Shown here: positions 50,960-60,289 of the stretch, piece after piece
Position numbering within the stretch: position 1 is the stretch's first letter
Layout: each line of letters starts with the position of its first letter
Assembly: GCF_011075055.1 (NCBI RefSeq)
Contig: NC_058149.1
Location: 8,624,449-8,688,448, forward strand
DNA length: 64,000 nucleotides
Source of the DNA: Mangifera indica
Lineage: Eukaryota > Streptophyta > Magnoliopsida > Sapindales > Anacardiaceae
Reading direction: 5' to 3'
Made by a program: the position numbers and the translations under genes
The notes under the pieces: model-generated
What the model was told of the DNA's origin: nothing
Seen by the model: only the letters and a program-made list of their open reading frames with translations
Database searches by the model: none

Positions 50960-51319
50960 TCCGATGGATTCGTGCCACGTGGGTAATCGAAACTGGAGTT
51001 TTGTGCTTCTTTCCTTATCCTACTTTATTTATCGGCGCGGGTGGGCAAGAGGAACCGAGTACGTGGATACGAGTCAGCACGCTTAATTATCTACGTGTAC
51101 GTCAATTTGCATCAGCGTTGACTGTTTATGATAACACGTGTCGAGCTGCGGACTCAATTTGATGGAAAAAAATTTAAACCTAGAGTGGTGGGATATTTAT
51201 CCAGATGAAGAAAAAGGGGCACTGAGCTTGTGGTTTCTTGTACGCATGGAGCTGACGTGGCTGTTTGATCTGTCATTAAAACGGTTTTTAGACGAGAGGA
51301 AATTTTAGAGACACAAACA
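50960..51319 (+). promoter_or_regulatory. promoter of DIN10-like gene with G-box/ABRE cluster
   Basis: CACGTG occurs at 50976-50981 (GCCACGTGGG) and at 51135-51140 (AACACGTGTCG), with ACGTG cores at 51060 (TACGTGGATAC) and 51093 (CTACGTGTACGTC). G-box/ABRE clusters bind bZIP and bHLH factors in ABA, light and sugar-starvation responses, fitting a dark-inducible family. GATATTTATCC near 51191 is a possible TATA-like element. The upstream foldback element ends only about 45 bp before the first motif, so this may be the whole proximal promoter. Confidence 0.6.
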
Positions 51320-54300
51320 ATGGCGTCAAATTCTTGTTACAGTTTCAGATCTCCAACTATATATGCCAGATCTTTTATTTATTCGCCATCATCACTACAT
51401 TCACTTGTTGCTTGTGCTCTTAACATTTCAAAATCAAGATCAAAACATTTTACCAAAAGACTTTCTTCTTCTGGTATTCATCATCTTCTCCGATCATTTC
51501 GTTTCTTTCTATTTTAATAAACCTTCATGTCTTAAGTTGTTGATAAGCTATTTCATTGTTCCATAACTTGTAATTTTCAGATATCCCCGGAAGCCTACAT
51601 TTTGAGATTCTTTCTTTTAAGGTATGTAGTCCTTTACTTTTTCTGTGCTTTAATTTCAGCAATATTTCTTTTCTTTTTTATTTAATGGTGTGACACTCGG
51701 AATCGCAGAAAACTGAGTTAACACCGAAGAAGAAACTTTACAAAAAAGAAGTTAAAGAGATGACGATTAAACCGGCTATTAGGATTTCCGACAGGAACCT
51801 AATTGTAAAGGATCGTACGATCCTTACGCAAGTACCGGACAATGTAATCGCCACATCCGGTTCATCAACCGGTCTGGTCGAGGGAGTGTTTCTGGGCGCG
51901 GCCTTCGATGAAGAAAACAGCAGGCATGTGGTCTCTTTAGGAGCTCTACAAGACGTCCGCTTTATGGCGTGCTTTAGATTCAAGTTATGGTGGATGGCTC
52001 AGAAAATGGGTGACCAAGGCAAAGATATTCCACTCGAGACTCAATTTTTATTGGTCGAAACGAAGGACGGGTCCCACCTCGAATCTGACAACGGAAACGA
52101 AGACAATCAGATCGTCTACACGGTCTTCCTCCCTCTGATCGAAGGCTCCTTCCGCGCGTGTTTACAAGGAAACGAAAACGACGAACTGGAATTGTGTTTA
52201 GAAAGCGGCGACGCTGACACCAAAGCGTCGTCATTTACTCACTCTCTGTTTCTCCATGCTGGCACCGATCCTTTCGTCACAATCACCGAAGCATTCCGGG
52301 CCGTTAAATTTCATCTCAAAACCTTCCGTCTCCGGCACGAAAAGAAATTGCCTGGTATCGTCGATTATTTCGGTTGGTGCACGTGGGACGCATTTTACCA
52401 AGAGGTTACTCAAGAAGGTGTAGAGGCTGGGCTGGAGGGTCTTGCAGCCAGTGGGACACCCCCGAAGTTCGTGATCATCGACGACGGCTGGCAATCGGTC
52501 AGTGGAGATTATAATATTGGTTCAAGTACCGATGAAAAAGACAAGAAACAACAGCCGTTGCTTAGGTTGACTGGTATAAAAGAAAACGAAAAATTTCGAA
52601 ACAAGGAAGATCCAACGGTTGGGATTAAGAATATCGTGAGCATTGCGAAACAAAAACACGGGTTAAAATACGTGTACGTGTGGCATGCGATCACGGGGTA
52701 CTGGGGTGGGGTCCGTCCAGGGGTCAAGGGAATGGAGGAATACGAGTCGTTGATGAGGTACCCAAGGGTGTCGCAAGGAGTGGTCGAGAATGAGCCCACA
52801 TGGAAAAGCGATGCAATGGCGATACAGGGATTGGGTTTGGTGAATCCGAAGAATGTGTACAAGTTTTACAACGAGCTGCATGGTTATCTAGCGTCTGCTG
52901 GTGTAGACGGAGTTAAGGTGGACGTGCAGTGTATATTGGAGACGCTTGGGGCAGGATTAGGTGGACGGGTTGAGTTAACGAGACAGTATCATCAAGCTCT
53001 GGATGCGTCTGTAGCGAGGAACTTCCCTGATAATGGGTGCATCGCATGCATGAGCCACAATACTGATGCGCTTTACTGGTATGTTTTTTTTTTTTTTTTA
53101 AGGTTAAATTTTTAGGCGTTGAAATTGAGATGTGTTTTGATGTGATGTGGTGTATCGTAACAGTTCGAAACAGACGGCATTGGTGAGAGCATCAGATGAT
53201 TTCTACCCGCGGGAGCCAACATCACAGACAATCCATATAGCAGCAGTGGCATATAATAGCGTATTTCTGGGAGAAATTATGCAACCGGATTGGGACATGT
53301 TCCATTCACTACATCCTGCGGCCGAATTCCATGGATCAGCTCGTGCGATAAGCGGTGGCCCCATTTATGTCAGGTAGCAATTTTTATCATTGCCCTCACC
53401 CTTATTTTTCTGTATATCAAACATTCAATAAGTTTATTATTTTATATGAATTCTATTAGAATGTATACAAAAGTTTGTATAAAGAGCGTATTATTTTTTA
53501 TATTAACCATTTGGCTTAATTATTTTGAGCAGTGATGCACCTGGAAAGCACAACTTTGAGCTACTAAAGAAACTTGTCCTGCCTGATGGGTCCATCCTTC
53601 GAGCCCGCTTGCCTGGCCGCCCCACTCGTGACTGCTTGTTCTCTGACCCTGCCCGTGACGGTGTCAGGTAATTAATGCATTTCATTTTCCTTTAACTTGT
53701 AGATGGATAAGAACTTTACTCAATAAATCTTGCTTGGTTTCAGCTTGTTAAAGATATGGAACATGAACAAGTACACAGGAGTGTTGGGGGTGTACAATTG
53801 CCAAGGTGCTGCATGGAACACAGCTGCAAGAAAGAACACATTCCACCAAACCAAAAACAACGCCTTAACTGGACAAATAAGGGGCCGTGATGTCCACCTC
53901 ATAGCGGAAGCTGCCGTGGACACTGACTGGACTGGTGACTGTGCCGTCTATTCTCACGGAACTGGGGAACTCATCACACTCCCTTACAATGCAGCATTGC
54001 CAGTGTCCCTAAAAGTCCTTGAGCATGAAATCTTCACAGTCACACCCATCAAAGTCTTGGCACCCGGATTCAGCTTTGCACCCTTGGGCTTGATCAACAT
54101 GTTCAATGCTGGCGGTGCTATTGATGGGCTGTTCTATGAACTAAAAGGCAGAGTTAAGCTATTGGAGGTTGAAAATGGAGGTGAAGTTGATGGTACAAGA
54201 GTGGAGAATTATAGCAATGAGTTGGTGGCAAATGTTTATATGGAAGTTAAAGGGTGTGGGAAGTTTGGTGCTTATTCCTCAGCAAAGCCTATAAGGTGCA

Positions 54301-54419
54301 TTGTGGATTCAAATGAGGTTCAATTTCATTATGATTCAACATATGGGTTGTTGACGGTTAACTTAGATATATTGCCGGTGGACGACAAGAAAGTCCATTT
54401 TGTGGATGTTACCTTATAA
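51320..54419 (+). CDS. RFS6: raffinose-synthase-like / galactinol-sucrose galactosyltransferase 6 (DIN10 type)
   Basis: A glycoside hydrolase family 36 protein of the raffinose-synthase/alkaline alpha-galactosidase group. Core exons: 51709-53078, 53164-53373, 53533-53667, 53744-54419. From the ATG at 51760 they give 779 residues ([20 protein letters not shown]...), the usual family length. Joins read ALYC-SKQTA, IYVS-DAPGK and GVS-LLKIW. Catalytic candidates: nucleophile Asp388 in VKVDVQ and acid/base Asp451 or Asp452 in RASDDFYPR. Two upstream exons, 51320-51473 and 51582-51622, splice in frame (GT-AG, introns of 108 and 86 bp) and add an 82-residue N-terminus rich in S/R and poor in acidic residues. 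This would be an 861-residue, possibly plastid-targeted form (inference). Substrate preference cannot be read from sequence; DIN10 relatives are dark and sugar-starvation induced. The core is intact. Confidence 0.9.
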
Positions 54420-55232
54420 ATATGTTTTAGCATATTAAAAAGGGAGTAAGGTTCTGTATAGAGATATTAGAATGTGGGGTTTTCAATGGAGCATATTTGC
54501 CATTCTTTCCTACGAAATTATGTAATGAGTGAGAGAGGAAGAAAATGAAAATGAAGTTTCTCTGTTCTTGTCAAGAATCATTTTGTATGCTAAATATTAT
54601 TGTGCTTGCATTGCATCTACTCATGTTCAAAGATTTGACAGTCGCATCGTAAATTTATAATTTGATTGTTGCATTACAACTGCTGTGTATTATATTCCTG
54701 TTTCTGCCCTGTTAAGCATTTAAACTTAAGTCCTACAGGGGGAGGGAAAAAAAAAAAAAAGAATATCTGTTTGTGGTTCTTAACAAGAAGCTACAATACC
54801 ACAATTATTTAGATTTATGAGAGAAAAATATGCGTATTGCCTCGCTAGTGAAACTTGGTAGACACAGGGTTTCGAATGCAAAAGCATTCTGCTTGAGTTG
54901 AGAGGTTGACACACTCAGCTATATGTACTAATTAAATGCAATACAAAATTTAACCAACATATATGATTTTGTAATTCATTAATAAATAGCAGTGAGCACA
55001 CTTGTGACTCTGTCTCCTAGCTTTCCCTGGAGAATCCCCAGTAGCTAATTAATCATATATAATAAGATCTAATGTCAACATTAAAAAAGGTGCATGTAAT
55101 GACAACGCCTACTCTATAAATATCTTCACATGTCCATCCACCTATGCAAACTATCCTTATAAATGGTACAAATGGAGAATTAGGTACCTGCCATAATCAT
55201 ACACGTGCTGCTTGATTTATGCAAAACCTACT
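54420..55232. other. convergent intergenic region
   Basis: This contains the 3' ends of the DIN10-like gene (plus) and the DAYSLEEPER-like gene (minus), whose stop codons are about 0.8 kb apart. Poly-A run near 54750. A segment at 54838-54925 looks faintly tRNA-derived but does not fold as a tRNA. No other gene. Confidence 0.6.
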
Positions 55233-58022
55233 CTAAACTTCCATTTTCACAAGTGCATTTGATACTTCGGGTGAACTATATTGAAACCAGTCCTTTGCAC
55301 ATATAAGGGCTTCCACAGTCTCTGGTCTTAAAGAACTCCTGTACTGATCCATCTCTTTGTTTACTGTATCAAACACAGAGTCCACAGCCACACTCGATAC
55401 TGGTATTGACAAGATATCACGAGCCATTTTTGACAGTGTGGGATACTTCAACTTGTTCAGTTTCCACCATCCCAACACATCAAAATCATGCACACGAGGC
55501 AACAAAGATTCATCCAAATACTGGTCCAGCTCAGACTTCATCTGTTGGCTGGTAGTCTCCATGATATACATATCAAAATCTATCAATCCATTGTCTGATA
55601 GAAAACTTCCTCCTTGGGATTCCTCTGACTTCACATTGACCCCAGCATTTCCTTCTTCTGTGAACGCTGGAGTTAGAGGCAGGGGAAGTGTAACATATTC
55701 CTCAAAGAGCTCATGAATCCCATCATCAACAATCTTGATATATGCAGGAGCATCTTCACCATAAAGTTTCGTGAAACTGAATTCAACAAGCTTCATCTTG
55801 AACCGTGGATCCAGGACAACCGCAATTGCCAATGCAAAGCAACAATCCTTCCAGTATTTATCAATCTTCTCTAGCATTGCTTTTGTAACATTGCTGACAA
55901 ACGGATCTTCATTCATAACAGCACGAGTCAGGTCTGAGTGAATCTTCCATGCTTCATGAAAGAATATGATTGCAGTTGGGTTGGTTGTAGTAGTCAAAAT
56001 GTTCGCAGAATCAAAAAGAGGTTTCAAGAATGCACATAAAGTCTCAGCCAGTTTCCAGTCTTCCATTGATGGAGCTTCCTTGTAATCAGGATCAGAAGTA
56101 TCCAAACAAGAAAAGACTTCCTTCAACTCTGAAGCAGCCACTAGCATCTGATATGTTGTGTCCCATTTAGTTTGGTCATCAATAGATAGGCTTTTTTCGC
56201 TGGGGACTTGAAGCTGTTGCTTGAGTTCAAGAAATTTTTCCTCGTGTGATTCTGAAATCTTCACATACTTTACACTGTCACGAATTTTCTTGACAGTTCC
56301 TTGTCCTGCCTCCAGCACAACTTTTGCCATGCTGCTAAAAGTACGAGCAATGCAATTCCTGAGCAACAGCTGACCATTAAGAACAAGGTTATTCTTGATG
56401 CATAGCAAAGCCCTAAGGTGTTCAAACCCTGCTTCACTTAGAGAATGACTGAAAGTGAGAGAAAACAACTTGCCTTCCAAACTCCAATCAGAAAGGCAAG
56501 CAGCTACAGCGTGGCTGAAAGCACTGTCTGAACGAGGATAAGGTTCCATCATAACATTGAGAGTCCGCTTTTGCAACCTCCACTCAGTATCAACAAAGTG
56601 CCCAGTTATAAACACATAACCTAAGCTTTGGCTAGAAGTCCACAAGTCCAATGTAAGGCAAAATCTTCCAGGTATGCCCTCAATGAACTTCATAAGGCTT
56701 TGCTTTTCTCTCAGGTAGGTAGCAACACAATCCCCTTGGACAGTGTTGAAGCTTACCTTGTCAAACCGGGGCTGAAGATTCTGCACAAAGGTTATAAATC
56801 CAGGATGTTCAACCATATGAAGAGGATAGTTGTGCATGATTATCATCCTAGCAATTTCATGACGGCAACGGTCCTGATCAAACGAAATGTATGGCACACT
56901 AGGAGATCGGTAGCGTCGCTTTGGAGGTTCACTTCCACCCATCCTTGGGGTATATGGGGTTAACTGGTTGTTACCCTGATTACGTAGAAGTCCTGGGCAG
57001 GTTCCCTTGGCAATGTGGCGTTTGAGGTGACTTGTACCTGCAACTTTTGAACCTGTGCTGTATGCAAAACTTTGCTTGCACTGCTTACAGCATGCTCTTC
57101 TACATCCAGCACTAACAGTTTCTATGGTGAAATGCTCCCAGACTATGGACTTCTTTTTCCTCCGCTTGTTAGGTTGAGTTTCTTGACTGGTCACCTCATT
57201 GTTAGGCTGTGTAATAGCAAGCATATTATCCGGCTGTGTCTCTGGAAATGATAGCTCATTGTTAGGATGGACATCTTGAATTACTAGTTCATTGTTGGGA
57301 TACATCTCATGAATTGATAGCTGATTGTTAGGATGTGTTTCCTGAATTGGCAGCTCATTGTTAGGATGAGTCTCTTGCATTGCTAGCTCATTGTTAGAAT
57401 GTATCTCTGCAATTGCTAGCTCACTGTTTGGCTGTGTGTCTGCAATTGCCAGCTCATTGTTAGGCTGTGACTCCGTAACAGCTACCTCATTGTTCAGCCG
57501 TATTTCTGAAGTAATTAGGACATTGTTAGAATGTGTTTCTGGAATCGTCAGCACATTGTTAGGCTGTGTTTCTGAAGTTATCAGGACATCATTAACCTGA
57601 GTTTCTGAAGTGATCACTTCATTAGGCTGCATTTCTGGAGATATCATCCCATCATTAGGCTGTTCTGGTGTCATCATCACATCATTAGGCTGCGTTTCTG
57701 GAGTTATCATCCCATCATTAGGCTGTGTTTCTGGTGTCATCATCACATTATTAGGCTGCGTTTCTGGAGTTATCGTCCCATCATTAGGCTGTGTTTCCGG
57801 TGTCATCATCACATTATTTGGCTGCATTTCTGGAGTCATCATCCCATCATTAGGCTCTGTTTCTGGTGTCATCATCACATCATTAGGCTGTGTGTCTGGA
57901 GTTATCATCACGTCATTAGTCTCATTAGGCTGTGTCTCTGGGGTCATCAACACATCATTAGGCTGTGTCTCTGGAGTCATCAGCACATTGTTATCAAGCT
58001 GTGTTTCTTCAGTGGTTGCCAT
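55233..58022 (-). CDS. BED zinc-finger hAT-derived protein, DAYSLEEPER type
   Basis: A domesticated hAT transposase of the DAYSLEEPER/RICESLEEPER group, acting in the nucleus as a DNA-binding regulator; the Arabidopsis protein is essential for development. One uninterrupted 929-codon exon. Residues 17-285 are about 25 copies of an 11-residue repeat (PETQPNDVMMT-like). A KRRKKK nuclear signal (286-291) follows. The BED finger (about 293-340) has Cys312, Cys315, His332 and His336. The RNase-H-like region starts at LTLDLWTSS, but the usual second-Asp block and CAHILNL-type motif are replaced (SLTFSHSLSEAGFEHL; RNCIARTFSSM), implying no transposase activity. The C-terminal dimerisation domain reads LGWWKLNKLKYPTLSKMARD to SVDSVFD-like and AKDWF. 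No TIRs or target duplication flank it. It has an intact frame, unlike the dead hAT copies elsewhere in the window. Confidence 0.9.
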   Translation of the reverse strand: MATTEETQLDNNVLMTPETQPNDVLMTPETQPNETNDVMITPDTQPNDVMMTPETEPNDGMMTPEMQPNNVMMTPETQPNDGTITPETQPNNVMMTPETQPNDGMITPETQPNDVMMTPEQPNDGMISPEMQPNEVITSETQVNDVLITSETQPNNVLTIPETHSNNVLITSEIRLNNEVAVTESQPNNELAIADTQPNSELAIAEIHSNNELAMQETHPNNELPIQETHPNNQLSIHEMYPNNELVIQDVHPNNELSFPETQPDNMLAITQPNNEVTSQETQPNKRRKKKSIVWEHFTIETVSAGCRRACCKQCKQSFAYSTGSKVAGTSHLKRHIAKGTCPGLLRNQGNNQLTPYTPRMGGSEPPKRRYRSPSVPYISFDQDRCRHEIARMIIMHNYPLHMVEHPGFITFVQNLQPRFDKVSFNTVQGDCVATYLREKQSLMKFIEGIPGRFCLTLDLWTSSQSLGYVFITGHFVDTEWRLQKRTLNVMMEPYPRSDSAFSHAVAACLSDWSLEGKLFSLTFSHSLSEAGFEHLRALLCIKNNLVLNGQLLLRNCIARTFSSMAKVVLEAGQGTVKKIRDSVKYVKISESHEEKFLELKQQLQVPSEKSLSIDDQTKWDTTYQMLVAASELKEVFSCLDTSDPDYKEAPSMEDWKLAETLCAFLKPLFDSANILTTTTNPTAIIFFHEAWKIHSDLTRAVMNEDPFVSNVTKAMLEKIDKYWKDCCFALAIAVVLDPRFKMKLVEFSFTKLYGEDAPAYIKIVDDGIHELFEEYVTLPLPLTPAFTEEGNAGVNVKSEESQGGSFLSDNGLIDFDMYIMETTSQQMKSELDQYLDESLLPRVHDFDVLGWWKLNKLKYPTLSKMARDILSIPVSSVAVDSVFDTVNKEMDQYRSSLRPETVEALICAKDWFQYSSPEVSNALVKMEV
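57168..57974 (-). repeat. 33-bp coding minisatellite, ~25 units
   Basis: This encodes the 11-residue repeats of the DAYSLEEPER-like protein. Units nearest the start codon (PETQPNDVMMT, PETQPNDGMIT, alternating D/N and V/G) are very alike, indicating recent expansion. Distal units (AEIHSNNELAM, QETHPNNELPI) are diverged. Three units are 9-10 and one is 14 residues long; all indels keep frame. Confidence 0.95.
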
Positions 58023-59930
58023 TGTGTCTCAATAAGCAATATCCTAAATTGGATAGCGTAAACACAAAGATAACAAACATAAAGTTGAATGCTGATGAAT
58101 ACAGGAAACCAATAAGGTTCAATCAAAGAAAGTATAACAATCATTAGGTTGAAATCATCATCAAAACATACCACAAGGATTCCAGGCAAATTAGGTAACA
58201 AAAAAATTTCATTCTTTTTGGTATGCATCATTACATTATATACTGCTGCTTAACAGAAATATTTATAAGGAACAGGCGGCGACTGAATTCTAAACAAAAA
58301 CTTCAAATGTTTATGTTGCATCATCTTAAGTAACACAGCTACTTAAATAAATATTAAGAAGAAAGCATAGCAAATAAAAAAAATTAGATTATTTATTAGG
58401 AATCTTCCCGACAACCATATGTTTTACAGTTGATGAACATTGATCCAGATATATAAATCCAATAAAGCCATGCACATATCACAGCTTCCTCAGACTTCAA
58501 TTGAAAAAAACAATTAAGTTGTGCTGTTTGATACTGCCTGTATCACAATGACTGATTAAAATTTTGTTTCATGAGAAACACAGCATAGATAGCCAGTTTT
58601 CTAGAAAATGAATTTCAATTAGTGTGTACAAATTGGGATATGCATCGATGCATTCATGAACTTCCATTGACTCCCTAATCTAAGGAGTACCACACAGTTT
58701 CTTAGGTTGACATATATATGAACATTCATATTTGATTAAATATGAAAATGAAAATCAATGAGTCCAATTAATGAATCACCTTTTAACACTTTTCATTTCG
58801 AAAAAGCAACAAAAAGTTATTTGGGCAGTTGAAGGGATTGGGGTAAGAGTTAAGAAAACAAATTTTTGCAGGTATATCACATTACAAATCACTCATTTCC
58901 AGGCATTGCAGAGAATCTAAATTGTTGAAAAGAAAAGCAGAATGCAAGCCTACATGTAGGGAGCATAAAATGAAAGGGGTTATAATGTCACCATACTGCA
59001 AAAAAAAATAAAAATAAAAATCATACTCCGTGGTCCTGATATTGTTTTCGTTTCTTTTTACAAATTAACCAGCCAACCAATTTAACATGTCCACATGTAC
59101 ATATCACTGTGGCACATGTAAACAAGCATTTTACATTTTGTATAATTGGCTCCACTCAAAGTTAATAGTATTATAATTTATAACTGCCATGTGGTAAGTT
59201 ACATCTGTAGACAATTACATATGAAAAATAACTGTCAAACGATTGGGCTCAAAACTGACTAAACTTGGGCCATTTACTCAAGTGGGCCCAAAACATCCTA
59301 ACTCTTACGATCAGGTCCGTCTAAGATCTTCATTCCATACTTTCAGGCGCGCTTACGAACCAACATGGGCCAGGGTTAAAATAATAACTTAACATTTAAA
59401 GGACTAAAAGGGTCCAAAAAACTCCAGATCTAGGGTTTGATCATGCTTGGGCTTCACCGAAATAAAGAAAACAAGCCCAGATCAGAAAAATAACCAATCA
59501 ATCACGAAGAACACACATCTGCCCAGATCAACATAACCCAATTCAACAACCAGAAACAAAACAAAACAGATAATCAACACAACAATAACTTGATCGACTA
59601 ATATAAACTCTATGTAACACAAACAAGCTAAAAAATCTCAAGCCAAACAACGAACTGAAAAAATTTCAAAACAAAATCAAAATCCAAACAAACTCAGAGT
59701 CTCAGAATAACAACAAAACTCAAAGCTTAAACATGAAAGAGAGAATTTGAAATAAGGTTAGGGGTTTTACCAGTGGTGGAGCCAAAACAAGGCGATAGGC
59801 GCATAAGAAGCTGAAAGACCGATGATCGGAGGTCGGAAGGAGGAGGATGAATGAGATCTAGGGTTTTGCAGGGAGAGGAGAGAGAGAGAGAGAGATTTGG
59901 GCTTGGGGAATTGGGACAAAACCCGAGAAG
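58023..59930 (-). promoter_or_regulatory. 5' UTR, leader intron and promoter edge of DAYSLEEPER-like gene
   Basis: On the minus strand a leader exon ending CCACTG (59771) meets a GTAAAACCCC donor. A possible acceptor TCCAATTTAG at 58044 leads to a 20-base leader piece before the ATG. This predicts a 1.73-kb intron (59770-58044). The leader contains a CT-rich run (TCTCTCTCTCTCTC, opposite 59877-59896), common in plant 5' UTRs, and an AACCCTAG telo-box-like motif near 59860. The start of transcription is not fixed. Confidence 0.6.
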
Positions 59931-60289
59931 CTAATTGGACCTTAAGATATGGAGTGGCTAGCTTATGTTAACCAACACGAAATAAGAGAGAGAATTTGGA
60001 CATGGACTATCAATCAATAACTAGGTCCATTATTTATTTATTTATTTATTATGAAAATAATAATTCTATTTGTTATTTTTTATGGTCAAAAGTCTACTCT
60101 AGGTCTAGCCCATCTTGTTAGAGTTACGTGTGCTGCCGTGTGGTGTGGTGTGGTGTAGTGTAGGCCAACGAATTTTCATCCTTCGCCCAATCAACTTGAT
60201 TGATCCCACCCATCTTGGTTGGATGTTCGAAATTTTAAGCTGCCTATTAATATTGTACCAGAAGTTTACGTTTATATTTGGTAATTATT
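59931..60289. other. gene-less stretch upstream of DAYSLEEPER-like gene
   Basis: This contains TTATTTATTTATTTATTTAT (60031-60050) and a short TGTGGTGTGG repeat (60137-60155). A 78-codon open frame at 60115-60351 runs into the LTIR element and matches nothing known. Confidence 0.4.

Noticed and set aside
54838..54925. tRNA-like stretch (GTGAAACTTGGTAGACACA)
   Set aside because: The D-arm-like start is suggestive, but I could not pair an acceptor stem, an anticodon stem and a T-arm. It may be a tRNA-derived SINE scrap or chance.
57168..57974. CRISPR-like regular spacing in the 33-bp repeats
   Set aside because: There are no unique spacers, the units are contiguous and coding, and the genome is eukaryotic.
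57391..58035. Plus-strand frames encoding CVSGVIITSLG-type repeats
   Set aside because: They are antisense of the 33-bp coding minisatellite, whose sense strand belongs to an intact BED-hAT gene.
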